64,000 bases of DNA from Pseudeuparius sepicola. Lineage: Eukaryota > Arthropoda > Insecta > Coleoptera > Anthribidae. Made by a program: the position numbers and the translations under genes. A model generated the notes under the pieces. That model saw only the letters and a list, made by a program, of their open reading frames with translations. It was not told the origin of the DNA and ran no database searches. The stretch spans positions 29,797,278 to 29,861,277 of the forward strand of contig OY987302.1 of NCBI GenBank assembly GCA_963920635.1, given 5' to 3'. Of this stretch, positions 43,107-55,668 are shown piece after piece; position 1 is the first letter of the stretch; every line of letters starts with the position of its first letter.

Positions 43107-45043
43107 CAGGGTGATTCATTTAATATGGGAAATGCGTTTTTCTCGAAAACGGCTGGAGGAAAATTCGTTCTATAAAAAATATGTTGTAGTAGCCAACCTT
43201 CGCTCAAAGTTAGGATATAAATTTGACAAAAACCTACACCCACGCTCCGAAATTATTTTTCTGAGAACCATACTTTTTTATTTTTTATTTTAAAAGGTGG
43301 ATAAATTAGATGCATTTTTTCCTTCATAAGTATTTTTCTATTCCTAACCGTTCAGAAGTTATATGCGAGTTTTTATAATTTATAACTACATCATTTTTTT
43401 ACCTACCCCACTCAAGTAGGCTGTTTCTGTTAGATCAAGTATCAAGTGGGTATTGGTAGGTATCAAGTAAGTATTGGAGAGCAAGCTATAGTAAAAAAAA
43501 AACAATATTAAATAACTATCAAGTTTATTATTGGGCTTAAAATGAAAAAATACAACAAAAATATGGGTATCATAAACTGAAAGCAAAATAAAATTAGGTA
43601 AGTATTTATTAAATAATTTTGCACTGGACGAGCGGTATGACATGGGACACCATCCAATTGAAACCACATGTTTCTTCTGACTTGAAGGGGAACATCTTCT
43701 AATAATTCAGGAAGTTTATTTTGTAAAAAGTCCAAATATCTTTGCCCAGTTAAGGTGCCCTCATAAAAATATGGACCAATTAAATGGCGACCTATTAGGC
43801 CACACCATACATTTATGCCAAAATGCCCTTGCCTTTGAACTGGTCTAATTTTATGAGGGTTTTCATCCGACCAGTGGTGGGTATTTTTTCTGTTGGGTTT
43901 GCCGTGACTAACAAAATGACTTTCTTAGGTCCATAAAATATGGGAATATAAATTTGGATCATCATTTAGAGCAACAAGAAATTGAAAATGAAACTTTCTC
44001 GGCATTCAAAATCCGTTGCAGATAAATCTTGCAAAAATTTATTTTATAATCATAAAACTTTGTAGTTTTTAGAACTCGCTGTATAGTGGAATATTTTAAA
44101 TTTAAGTCTCTTGAGGCTTCTCTTATTGATGCATGTGGGTAGTTTTAAAAAAAATTATTATTAACGCAACATTTGCATCTGAAGAAGCAGATTTTCGCCT
44201 GGATCTCTTACCTACAAACCGTAGTACGCAATTTTGGTATTTGATGACAAACTTTTCGATGATAGAATCTTACCAGAAAATGCATCAGGGAAAATATTTT
44301 ACTTTCTGGAAAAATTCGACCCGGATCTCTTTCGGCATATAGTCTTCTCGCCGCTAGAGAATTCTTACCAGCCTCCCCGTAAATCAGTAACATATCTACT
44401 TTTTCATTATGAGTAAACATCACAATTTATAAACACTAAATTTGGTTACGATAGTATCTTATCTACCTCACCTAATGATCGTTATGACAGATTTTGATAA
44501 CTTACAGACCAGCAAAAAACAATATTTAAATTTTCAACGGCCTACCAGGTTTTTTGTATTATTTACGGTGCAATCTATTACGTCACTATTTATTAATTGG
44601 CCCATATTTTTTCATTTTAAGCGCAATAAACTTAATAGTTATTTAATATTGGTGTTTTTTTACTATAGATTGCTCTCCAATACCTACTTTATATCACAGA
44701 TATAATAGAAACAGCCTACTTGAGTGGGGTAGGTAAAAAAATGATGTAGTTATAAATTATAAAAACTCGCATATAACTTCTGAACGGTTAGGAATAGAAA
44801 AATACTTATGAAGGAAAAAATGCATCTAATTTATCCACCTTTTAAAATAAAAAATAAAAAAGTATGGTCCTGAGAAAAATAATTTTGGAGTGTCGCGACG
44901 CCTAGCATCAGTGTAGGTTTTTGTCAAATTTATATCCTAACTTTGAGCGAAGGTTGGCTACTACAAGATACTTTTTACAGAACGAATTTTCCTCCAGCCG
45001 TTTTCGAGAAAAACGCATTTCCCATGTTAAATGAATCACCCTG
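43107..45043. mobile_element. DUF4817-type mariner element, decayed, 1937 bp
   Basis: Inverted arms of about 450 bp start CAGGGTGATTCATTTAA, with TA at 43105-43106 and 45044-45045. Arms match to about 43560 and 44580 (AATAAACTTAATAGTTATTTA-type blocks on both). The middle holds a minus-strand transposase pseudogene. The next element end, CAGGGTGAGCC, lies immediately outside at 45050. Confidence 0.9.
43620..44423 (-). pseudogene. Mariner-type transposase pseudogene
   Basis: From 44423: MMFTHNEKVDMLLIYGEAG, SLAARRLYAERDPGR and FPESKIFSLMHFLVRF form the N-terminal HTH (DUF4817-type). After a deleted and shifted stretch come the region around the first catalytic Asp, a NVWCG-like strand, IGRHLIGPYF-type sequence and LPELLEDVPLQVRRNMWFQL with the second catalytic Asp in LDGVPCH. 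The reading then enters the terminal repeat and the third Asp is lost. Multiple frameshifts. A diverged relative of the transposase at 53673-54758. Confidence 0.75.
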
Positions 45044-45047
45044 TACA

Positions 45048-45243
45048 TACAGGGTGAGCCATACAAGATTTTGTTCCCTCTAACTTCTTTATTTTTTGAG
45101 TTAGAAAAAGTGGTAAAGACATCAAGGCTTAGCAAATTTCCTTGTCATGTCAGACAAATTATCAAAAAAAAACTAAATTAATTGCAAATCTTCCTTTCAA
45201 AATATGAATCAAACTTTTGTTTTTTTAATCGGAACACCTTATA
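45048..45243. mobile_element. Possible short MITE
   Basis: Begins CAGGGTGAGCC after TA and ends GGAACACCTTATA. TIR similarity is weak, so this is tentative. Confidence 0.3.
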
Positions 45244-45244
45244 C

Positions 45245-46440
45245 TAAGTGGGCCAAAAAATTTTGGACATTTTGTTTGGGCCATAATTTTTTGTTTATCA
45301 ACCGATTTTAAAAAACGAGGCATTGTTGCTTGCAGAAAGGAACGAACTGTTGACAAAAAACTTTAAAATGGCAGATTTTTTAAAATCCAATATGGCAACG
45401 AAGTTTAAATTTGTCCCTTTGTTTGGACTAATTATTTTTGAAGAAAAATGCCCGAATGGTGCAACCAGTACCTACAAGAAGTAAATAAAATGGATCATTC
45501 TCTACATTTTAATACCACTGTGAAGAAAATCAGTCTGTTGGGGGCGGAGCTATATGCAATAAAAGAAAGCATAATTTTCTTCGATTATATGCTCTAATAT
45601 TGGAACTGCTTTGAATCTTTTGCCCATAAGGTTTTTATTTATCAATCGATTTTAAAAAACGAAGCATTGTTGGTTGCAGAAAATAACACTATTGAGAAAA
45701 ACGTCAAAATAGCCGATTTTTTAAATACAACATGGTGGAGATGTTTAAATTTAGCACTTTGGTTGAGCTAATTCTTTTTATAGAGAAAATGTTGGAATGA
45801 TGCAACCAATACAAAAAGTAAATAAAGTAGGCCTTTCTCTACATTCTGAGACCACTGCGAGGAAAATCGATCCATCGGGGGTGGGGCTATACATAATAAT
45901 AGTCATTTTTCATTGTTACTGAAACTGCCTTCATTCCTTTATATGTATTTTTTTCATTTTTTACTAACTGATTTTAATGAACGTTGCATCGTTGCTTGAC
46001 AAAAAGTAGATAATGTCTGATTTTCCGAATTGCAAGATGGTGTTCATACTTGAAAATTGTCCCTTCCTTTTTTAGGCCAAAATGTTGGGAATAACGATCA
46101 ATAAAACGGGTCTTCCTCTGCAATTTTAGAAGCGTTTGTTCTGTTATCATTTTTTTATTTATTTATTGACTTAACCACATCGGGGGTAGGAGAGTAAGGG
46201 AAAATAATATAAATGACGCTTTCTATTATTATTGTGCATAGCTCCTCTCCCGATGGACCGATTTGTCTCATCGGTGCATTATTCCAACTTTTTGCTTCAA
46301 AAACAATTAGCCCAAACAAAGGGCTAAATTTAAATAAGTATCGTCGCCATGTTGGATTTTTAAAAATCGGTCATTTTAAAGTTTTCTGTTAACAGTGCGT
46401 TTTTAAAATTGGTTGATAAAAAAATTATTGTAAATAAGTT
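45245..46440. repeat. Satellite-like array: three direct and one inverted ~330-bp unit
   Basis: Units at about 45245-45600, 45605-45930 and 45930-46160 share ATCAA(C/T)CGATTTTAAAAAACG, GCATTGTTG, an AATATGGCAACG-type block, GTTTAAATTT, GAAAATG.CC..AATG.TGCAACCA and GGGG(G/T)GGAGCTATA. From about 46225 to 46430 the same blocks run in reverse complement. Non-coding. Confidence 0.8.
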
Positions 46441-46508
46441 ATACCGTACTTAATTATGTGCAAATATGCAAATGCAAATATGTGCAAATATTTGGAGGAA
46501 GTGTTCTA

Positions 46509-46935
46509 CATGTGGCTTTAATGTGGGTCTTCCATGTAAAATTTTTCGATTTAAGGCTCCCTTGCAACGTTATTTCAGCCATAAAAGGAACAAGAAATTT
46601 GGTTGTGATTTTTTTTCTCAAAAGCGGTCAAACTTGGTATGATAGAACAAGACTAAAAAAGTTTTTAAACTAATTGTGCTAGTGGAACAGGTATTTTTAT
46701 TTTTAGATAAATCAACTAACAAAAAAGTTCTGTAAAAAAGACGAATAGGTGTTTCAAGTTCTACCCTTAGGATGGGTAGGGTGCAAAATTAATTCTATCG
46801 TAAAGTGTCATCCAGCGGGCTGGTATCGTGTCCCAAAATTAAACTGTTTGAAAAAATCAAAAGCAAACTTTGCAGGGGAGCCTTAAATCGAAAAATTTTA
46901 CAATAAAGACCCACAAAAGTTTTTCACAACTTTGG
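46509..46935. repeat. Fold-back element, arms ~55 bp
   Basis: GTAAAATTTTTCGATTTAAG then GCTCCC near 46537-46568 is inverted at 46866-46905. The loop is about 300 bp. Termini uncertain. Confidence 0.65.
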
Positions 46936-47640
46936 TCTTTCAATTGCCATCTTAATTTTTATTCAATAATAATTATTGATATGTTCAAAATACTTCTTAT
47001 CCCAATATTCGTTTTGAATTTTTTTTCTGTTATGCTAAAGCAAAATATCACAGAAACTATAGGATTAAACATGCTCCTCACTTATATTATTAACTTAAAT
47101 AGGGTCTACTTTTATACAAAGGAAATGTTGTTTAGAATAAGAATTTATATCCACATGCCAAATTTGGAAATAATTGGTCTACTTTATTATTTCAATTTTT
47201 TGATGTTTAAATGTAGGTAAACTAGCTTTTCTGTAAAGGGTATCGTTATGAGAAAAAGTTGTTCTGAAAGTTTCGAGGAAGTACTCGAACTTATTTTACA
47301 ACCACTCAAAGTGAGCCGAATTTGGCTAAATATGGAACAAGGGCCTGAACCTACCTTCTCAACAACTTTTTCTTTCATTTTGTGATATCTTACAGAAAAG
47401 CAAGTTTGTATACACTGAAGCAGCACAAATTGAAAAACACAGTGCCAAGGCAATTATGCTGGCATTTAAAATAAAGTAAATAACATTTTATTGTTTAAGG
47501 TGCCAACTGAACATTGCTTAATGCATTTTCTAATTTGCCAGTACACTTTCCTTTCTTTAAAAGTTTTTCTAAAAACATTTTCGTTTCTTTTGCTATTTAT
47601 TATTTTTAAACAAGCGAACTGGAATTTAATTTTGTCGGTA
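46936..47640. other. No gene recognised
   Basis: A 116-codon ORF (46870-47220) is hydrophobic, AT-driven sequence that starts inside the fold-back element. I do not regard it as a gene. Confidence 0.35.
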
Positions 47641-47642
47641 TA

Positions 47643-47940
47643 GAGTTATCCATGAAAAACGAGTTTTGATTATTTTTTGAAGTGTGAAATTAGTTAATTA
47701 TTCTGTACGACGTTTGCAAATATGCCTTATGAATTTAGCAACTTGGAATATGGCAATATACACTCTTGGCCAAAAGGATCCGCAAGTTCTGAGGCTGTTG
47801 TAGCTTCTAGCAAAACTCTTAGTCCCGGATACTTGCATCCAAGTTGTAAGTTTATAAGGCATTTGCAAACGTGGTACACAACAATAAACTAATTTTACAC
47901 TTCAAAAAATAATCAAAACTCGTTTTTCATGGATAACTTG
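47643..47940. mobile_element. Fold-back MITE, 298 bp
   Basis: About 105-bp TIRs (GTTATCCATGAAAAACGAG, GATTATTTTTTGAAGTGT, CGTTTGCAAAT) flanked by TA. The centre is about 95 bp. Confidence 0.85.
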
Positions 47941-47942
47941 TA

Positions 47943-50195
47943 ACGGATTTTTCCATTTCTAAATCCGTTACTCGTTTTTATATTTTTTTATTAACATAAA
48001 GTCATTATTTTCAAACATATATCTCATACTTAATAACTCATTTATTTTTCGTACAGTTTTAATTCATTTACAATGTTGTATTTAATTTTATTTTGACTTT
48101 TTTGAATTTTAAAACTTAAATTATTTCAAATTATTTCATCATTTCCAAATTAGAGCGTTTAAAATGATACGCCCATGCTTTTCGCGAGCCGTATACGTCA
48201 GCCTAGCCTCGAAACCTGCTCAGATTCAAAATGCGAAAACCAAAAATGCAAATTATGTGTTTATTTATCAGCAGGTATGTAATTAAAAATCGGTATTATG
48301 GATTAATCGATTTTTCGGTTCTTTTGATGCATAATTTGAATATAAACTCTGTCTAGTTTATTAGATATGTTTCATGCTAAAACCTGATTGGTCGAATGCG
48401 GTCTGATGACTGGGTGCCGCCCGGCGTCCGCACCAACGGTCAGTTTGCTCCCGACCTCGTTCGAATAAAATTCGTAGAGAAAATTCAGTCAAAATATTTC
48501 TCAAATTTTAAACTTTTTCGATTTTTATCTTGTCCAATAATCGCCATCGATGGATTTTTTGATGGTTTTGTATTTTGGTGTTAAGGTTTTGATAGTTGTG
48601 ACTAATATTTTTTTTTTTTGCACGTCGAGAGGCGACGGCGTTTGCACGAGGCATTTTTTCCCTGCTTAGCGAATGAAACGGGGACACAGCTGCTAGCAAT
48701 AGGTGGTTGATTCGTTGGAAAGACCCTACAGGTGAGTAATTTCTTTTGATTTTTGCTTCAATTTAGCGACTTTTGCTCACCTGTAGTGTTTTTTTTACGT
48801 GCTATATTTTTTTGAGGGACTTATTTCGTCCAAGGCCTCAGCCATCTTATTCAGGAATATAGCACCGTCATTTTTAACAACCACCATTTGCTGTCTGTTT
48901 CCTTTTTGTGAGGTTTTCTTAATTTTCAGGTTACATTAGTCACACGTTACCTTTTTTTTCGGGTTAAGTCTCGATTCTGTGATACCGGGCCAATCAAACA
49001 AATCTGACAACGATAAACTCAGTTTTTTAGTAAATTCGTATTGACTGCAGTTTTACCAGCTTTCATAAATTCTGTACTTACCGTTCAAGTCTCACATAAA
49101 CTTTTTCCATTAAACTTAATTTAAAATTTCATAATTTTCATTAAATTAGGGCTAGAGGATCCTCACAATTTTCTTATAATTAAAATATTAAATATTTTGC
49201 TATTCTGGTCAGTTAATTAATATTATCTATGCAATTTAAAAGCTATGCAAGCTATTTCAATATTAATCGCAACCTAGTAGTTCATAAATTTTTGTAAAAA
49301 GCTTAAACCTTGTCTAATGCTATTTTTTTTCTGATCTGTTCACGCTTGCAACACCATCTCTGAGGACGCTACGACGACAGCCTCCTAACGACGAACAACG
49401 TAACGGGAGTTGCATAGGCATAGGTGTGGATTCCTGGTCAGCTCTACTTTGGCGAAAAACCCTGAGATATTTGTTAGCCACAACAACAGCGCCTACACGA
49501 GCAGACAAGGACCGGAGGAAGCCTTAGCCTCGCCCCCACACTAGAACAAGCCTCGTTTTGAGCATAAGCAACTGAAGACGCAGTTCTAACTTATTATTCA
49601 GAGTGAATTATAATTATAGCTGAACAGTCAGAGTTTGTTTGCAAGAACAGTTTGAACCTTTTCTTGTTACTTTCAAACCAACTTTTAACTAAAAATTTAA
49701 CTCTTTCCTAGTTTACTGTATTTAAATAGTTGCTCAAATTCAACTTTATTCTAAAGTTGATTTATTTTATATTGTTATCATTTAAAAGTTGTACAATCAT
49801 AATTGTGACTCCCATAATATTGTGATAATTACATATATATATATTTTACTGAGGGAACAAGGTTTTATTGAACAGACCCAACTATAGCAGACCTCTCGGT
49901 TTGTTATAAACTCTATACGGACAAAATTATTATTATATGGAGAAACAAGCGGCTTTGAGCTAATGTTTATTAGGCATATTTGTGCTTATTTTAACGAATT
50001 ATACCTTGTGTTTTCGGCTCTGCCTTTAGATGTAACTCACCCTCTGTATTCAGGCAACACATTTTGTTCAAAATCTTCCATGAATAAATTGCTTATGAAT
50101 GGCGCCATTCCAAAATAATAATAAATTGCCAATTATATTAGGCTAAACCAAATTACAAAGTCAAAAATATGTGAACGCTCTTTAAACAATAATCA
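47943..50195. other. No gene recognised; possible LTR-like segment at 49310-49860
   Basis: Two moderately GC-rich patches (48380-48470 and 49330-49560) stand out in AT-rich sequence. The second is followed by TACATATATATATATTTTACTGAGG. No ORF with a recognisable domain. A retroelement untranslated region is possible but unsupported. Confidence 0.3.
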
Positions 50196-50500
50196 TAGAA
50201 CTTTGTGGGATTGTTCCCAACCAATTATCAAAGAAGAAATGCACATATCCATCACATACCGATATACATCGGAAGTGATATCGTGCTTCACGTACCTGTC
50301 TTTGAAAACGTGACGCCAGCGGCTTATAGCAGAAGTAGAACCCCTTGTCTCCAGGTTCGAGGGAGGGGTTCCAGTCACCTCCAGCTGAAACTTTGCCGAG
50401 GGGTGCAGAGGGCACCCCAGACCCCAAATAAATGGCGAAACGATATATATGAAGTGATAATGTACCATATATACCTATTTTTGAAGTGACAACGTATCTT
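50196..50500. repeat. GC-richer repeat-like patch
   Basis: All frames are open for 80-95 codons on both strands, which reflects base composition. It holds CCAGGTTCGAGGGAGGGG, which is B-box-like, but no A box. It may be a SINE or MITE relic. No function assigned. Confidence 0.3.
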
Positions 50501-50752
50501 GCATAGGTGTATAGAGTGTCTGGTTTTCTATGTTAACACTCCTGAAAATCTAAGTAGGCTGGGGGAATTGAACGGGACAATTTTTTTTATAAATATCTAC
50601 CTGAAAGGTCATCATTTGCGAAGTATTGGTTTAGCATTGCCGTGAAATCCTGACCTACTGTGATTTTTTAAAGGGGTGCGTTTTTCGAAAAACCATATTA
50701 GGCATTTTTTATTCAAAATCTGACACCACAGCATTAATCGGGATACACTAAA

Positions 50753-51235
50753 ACCCCCACATTCCAAATTTGAACAAAAAATATATGGCTAGTTTCATTC
50801 TGCAAGGTGTCAAAGTTGAGCAAAATAGGAATTTGAAAAGCATCTGGAGAGTCAAGTATGCCATGCAATTACTTCGAAACAGTTGAACGAAGCAGAGGGT
50901 CACTCACAGTGTTGATGCGCAAAGATCCAGTAAAAAATATACAAGGTGTTGCTTTCTGTGCCAACTCAAAATGCTGAATTTTTTACAAGTCAGAAATCGA
51001 AACACCCACGTGCCAAATTTGAACAACAAATATACAGGAAGTTTTATTCTTCCGAGCGTCAAAGTTGAGCCAAATAGGAATTTTAAAGGCTTCTGGCAAG
51101 TCAAGTGTTCCATTAAATCCCTTCAAAACAGTTGAATGGTCAAGAGGATCACTCAAAGTAATGGTGTGCAAAGATTTAATACAAAAATATATACAGGGTA
51201 TTTTTCTCTGGGCTATGTCAAAATGCAGATCAAAG
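50753..51235 (+). repeat. Two direct ~240-bp repeats
   Basis: 50753-50999 and 51000-51235 share CCAAATTTGAACAA, GCGTCAAAGTTGAGC-type, AATAGGAATTT, AGTCAAGT, AACAGTTGAA and GCAAAGAT blocks at about 70%. The stretch before them (50695-50790) has an inverted relative at 57655-57755. Confidence 0.75.
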
Positions 51236-52962
51236 TGCTCTGGAATCGTTTGAAAATATAAATAAACGTAATTTATTTCTGTACAAGATGCCAACCAACA
51301 AATAAAAAACAATTTAAATTATTCGACCTTTCTCAACAAAGTCACTGTCTAAGATGATACAGTTTCTGTGCGTTTCCTGTTATGTGACACACCAGCCACC
51401 GCAACACATACCTATGGACTTACTGACTGGCAGACTTCTTTATTTTTTAGACTTAGTTCGTTTATAGTATCTGGGGACCATTTTGACATACTCAATTTTT
51501 GATCCGTATAAATTTCCAAAAATTCATTATATTATTTTCTGAGACACTGCAAATAAAAAAAGGTTCCTCTTTGATGCGAGATTTTTACAAGAGACTTTAA
51601 TAAATCGGAGTTGAAACAACAATATACTTTTGCAAAATTTGTTCAAAATGACAAAAGAATTAATTATAACAATATTCCTTTATTTCGTTTAAATTTATTT
51701 GGTTTTTAGTTCAGCTTCGAGGTTTCAGATTTTGTACAAAGTTACGCGGTAGAAAGAAAATTTTGAAAAATAACATTATACTATTGAAATAATTACACAA
51801 CCTAAGAATACATACAAAAAGTATGGTTACTCTTTAAAATGAGGCCAAATATCGAGAAATTCTAAATTTAAAGCCAATTTAGGAGATTAACCGAACTTTT
51901 TGTGACAAAAGTTGATTAAACTTTCTTATTTGTTTATCACAATTATTAATACAATATTTATGTACTTTTTCAACACCCTATATAAAATACTTATGTATAT
52001 GTCTTTTTCAGCAAGTAATTTGACACCATTTTTAGTAAAAACAATTGGCTGCATGATTTTTTTTAATCAAATAATAAAAAAATTCCCTATGATGTGGGTT
52101 TGGGTTTTATGTGTGACACTGTATGTCAGATTTTGGGTACATAAGTATAGAAGATTATTTAAAAAAAAATGTATTTTATAGTTTATCTGAACAATCTTAT
52201 CAGGTGTGTGAAAAAATGGATAAAAGTTGGGCTCCATTTGACATATTTGACACGATGAACTCTGTATTCTGGTCTCCTCTGGGATATTAGGTAGGTACTC
52301 TGTAGAAATTTCAACATTAATCTAAGTAACTGCGTGCACACGAAAATAAACTTTCTATCACAGAAAATATAAATAAATAAACTTTCGAACCGGCCACCCC
52401 CTGCACAGGAAACTTTCGAACACAGAAAATATACGCTTCCAGTCATCGAACTTGACCTTTTACAGCGAAAAGGTCAATGAACTGTGGAATGTTTTAATTT
52501 TACTTTAGTGTTGATTCACCGATATTAGACAACCGTAAATGCGTAAAGTAAAGGCTAAAGACCAGTGTTGTACGTCATTTACTTTATGCCGTAATAGAAG
52601 TGTACTTACCTAATGAAGGCTAGATGAAGAGAAAACGCTTAGGCAGATGCAAAAGAAAATGTGCACATATTACATACATTTTTGAAAAGCTTGAATTGTG
52701 GGTAAAAATAAAGTAAATTTTTTGGAAAGTTTTGGGTAAAATTCAAAGGTGTAATTTTGGTAAATTACTGGTAAAATTGAATCTTCCGGAATTTTACTAT
52801 CGAAAAATTTTATATCAAACACCCGCCCCCATAATCTATGTCAAAAATGGCATTTTTTATTTTAGACCTATTTCCGGATATCTTTAGGACATTTATATAG
52901 GATATAAGTACTTATAGGAATGTGTCATAGCCCAGAGCTAATATAATTATAATTATTGATTA
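51236..52962. other. No gene recognised
   Basis: AT-rich. Small ORFs (for example 51912-52181, hydrophobic) have no recognisable domain. Confidence 0.35.
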
Positions 52963-53019
52963 TTTATAAGTAAAGGGCGGAATATATGCATTTAATTTAA
53001 ATCGAAATATGCGCATATA

Positions 53020-55668
53020 CAGGGTGGTTCACTTTTATGTGGTAGGACTTTAACATTAGATAGAAAAAGATAATCTAAAATGAAAATTTTATATCAACAT
53101 ATATCGGGGAAAGCTTAGTTTCCGAGATACAGGGCGTTGAAGTGTTGGAAAAAATATGAAGTATTTTTTACACTGTCCGAACCAGTGGAGATATTTAAAC
53201 CAAATTTGATGTGTAGTACCACCTTTTTGACTACGATATTTAGTGATAATATGAAGGTCCTGAAATAACCAGTGGTGGAGTTATGGGTTTTCACTATCAC
53301 TAAATTTAAAAAGTAATTAGTACGGACCTGTCTCACATCAATGTAAATTTTTTTTTCGTAAAGTTCTTTCAATTCTCTACAAAAAGTGTATCTTGACATT
53401 TTTTTGTATCTGCCACGGTTGTGTAGTAAATAAATTATTTCGTTTCCATCTCAGCCTTTTTTGCCTAAAAATGTGTTTTCTAAGATTATTGATAAATATC
53501 GCAAATAACAGAAATTAATTATGGAACACTTATCGGATTCAGCTATTTTATTTTTAATTTTATGGAAACAATTTTAAAAAATAAACTGGCACTTGGTTTG
53601 AGGTACATTACTTTATTATCATTTTAACATTTTTATCAAATCTAGTATTATTTCTTAATAATTTTTATAATTCTAAATTTGTACAACATTCAACAATTGT
53701 TCAAAATGTGATCCATTCTGTTGCACACATAATTCACTTCGACGCCTAACGGATTGAACAGCATCGATTAAATTGCCATTTCTCAATTCATCGCACGCAT
53801 TTCTGATACGATCAATAAGTTGTTCCCTTGTTTCTACAGGAGTCGCATAGACTTGTTCTTTTAAAAATCCCCATACGAAGAAGTCCAGAGGTGTTATGTC
53901 CGGAGAACGTGGTGGCCAAGCGACCGGTCCCCCTCGTCCGATCCACCTATTTGGAAAGTTATTATTTAACCAGTTCCTCACATTTCGGTGAAAATGTGCA
54001 GGACAGCTGTCAAGTTGGAACCAAGCCAACAATCTTAAGTTTAAAGGAATGTCTTCCCACATATTATTATGCTCAGCTACTAAAAACTCCAAAAAATTGT
54101 CACCATTCACTCGCTGTGGCAAAAAAAAGGGTCCAAACAGATGATGGTTGTACAGTCCAATCCAAACATTGACACTAAATTCGACCTGAAAATTTCTTGG
54201 CCGGATTGCATGTGGGTTTTCTTGTGCCCAAATATGCTGATTATGAAAGTTTACTACTCCACGACGAGTAAAACACGACTCGTCCGTCCATAAAATGTTA
54301 TTTAAAAATTGTCTATTTCCTTCAATTGACTCCAAAATCCATCGGCAAAACACTAATCTTCTTTCTGCATCGCCGGGCCTTAAACCTTGTACGGGTTGTA
54401 GATGATACGCATGCCTGTGATCTCTTTTTAAAGCTCGCAAAATTGCAGACTTGGAAACACGTAGGGCCACTGACACTCTTCTGCTACTTGTTGTAGGATT
54501 CCTATCGAATGCACGAAGAATCTCATTGTTGCGTCTGACTTGTTGGATATTGTTTTCATTTCCTCGCTCGACGATTCTAGTTCTCAGACCGCGAGTTCTG
54601 AATTGCCGGTGCATGTTAACAAACACCGAGGGACGCGGATGGCGCCTATTTGGAAATCGCCTCCGCTATTCTCTGGCTGCTTCCGCAGAGTTCCCATTTG
54701 CAACTCCATAGCAGAAATGGATGTCAGCCTGCTCTTCATTTGTAAATTGGAACGGCATTTTAATTATTAACAAAGACAAACTGCGGCGCTGCTACGTTCA
54801 TCTACTGGATGACAGATTATTGTATTATTAACTGTCAATAAGATTTTCTTTTCCATGGCACACTTATCTTCACCAGTACGGCGATGCAGAAAGGACATTA
54901 GTATTTTGCCGATGGATTTTGTAGTCAAAGGAAATAAGACAATTTTTAAATAACATTTTATGGGCGGAAGAATCATGTTTTACTCGTCGTGGTATAATTT
55001 AGAATTCTACAAATTTAGAATTATAAAAATTATTAAGAAATAATACTAGATTTGATAAAAATGTTAAAATGATAATAAAGTAATGTACCTCAAACCAAGT
55101 GCCAGTTTATTTTTAAAATTGTTTCCATAAAATTAAAAATAAAATAGCTGAATCCGATAAGTGTTCCATAATTAATTTCTGTTATTTGCGATATTTATCA
55201 ATAATCTTAGAAAACACATTTTTAGGCAAAAAAGGCTGAGATGGAAACGAAATAATTTATTTACTACACAACCGTGGCAGATACAAAAAATGTCAAGATA
55301 CACTTTTTGTAGAGAATTGAAAGAACTTTACGAAAAAAAAAATTACGTTGATGTGAGACAGGTCCGTACTAATTACTTTTTAAATTTAGTGATAGTGAAA
55401 ACCCATCACTCCACCACTGGTTATTTCAGGACCTTCATATTATCACTAAATATCATAGTCAAAAAGGTGGTACTACACATCAAATTTGGTTTAAATATCT
55501 CCACTGGTTCGGACAGTGTAAAAAATACTTCATATTTTTCCAACACTTCAACGCCCTGTATCTCGGAAACTAAGCTTTCCCCGATATATGTTGATGTAAA
55601 ATTTTCATTTTAGATTATCTTTTTCTATCTAATGTTAAAGTCCTACCACATAAAAGTGAACCACCCTG
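53020..55668. mobile_element. DD41D-type mariner element, 2649 bp
   Basis: Long inverted arms of about 665 bp (53020-53686 and 55003-55668) begin CAGGGTGGTTCACTTTTATG. TA lies at 53018-53019 and 55669-55670. It carries one transposase gene on the minus strand. Arms look about 98-99% identical by eye, so the insertion is probably recent. It interrupts the hAT-type element at 52971-56315, which is therefore older. Confidence 0.95.
53673..54758 (-). pseudogene. DD41D-type Tc1/mariner transposase, one internal stop
   Basis: From ATG 54758 (MPFQFTNEEQADIHF) to a TGA at 53673: 361 codons in one frame, with a single TAG at 54666-54668 (codon 31). After the stop the longest open stretch is 317 aa from 54626. 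Domains: DUF4817-type HTH (RRFPNRRHPRPSVFVNMH), a second HTH (TTSSRRVSVALRVSKSAILR), then the catalytic core WTDESCFTRRG, WFQLDSCPAHFH and SPDITPLDFFVWG. There are 41 residues between the QLD aspartate and the PLD aspartate, the DD41D spacing known for rosa-like mariners. All three acidic residues are present. The stop falls in the first HTH helix, so DNA binding would be lost unless read through. Confidence 0.9.

Noticed and set aside
46870..47220. 116-codon hydrophobic ORF as a membrane protein
   Set aside because: Starts inside a fold-back repeat, and Phe/Ile/Leu/Tyr richness is what AT-rich DNA gives by chance.
50182..50489. Overlapping 81-94 codon ORFs on both strands
   Set aside because: Simultaneously open frames reflect base composition of a repeat-like patch, with no domain in any frame.
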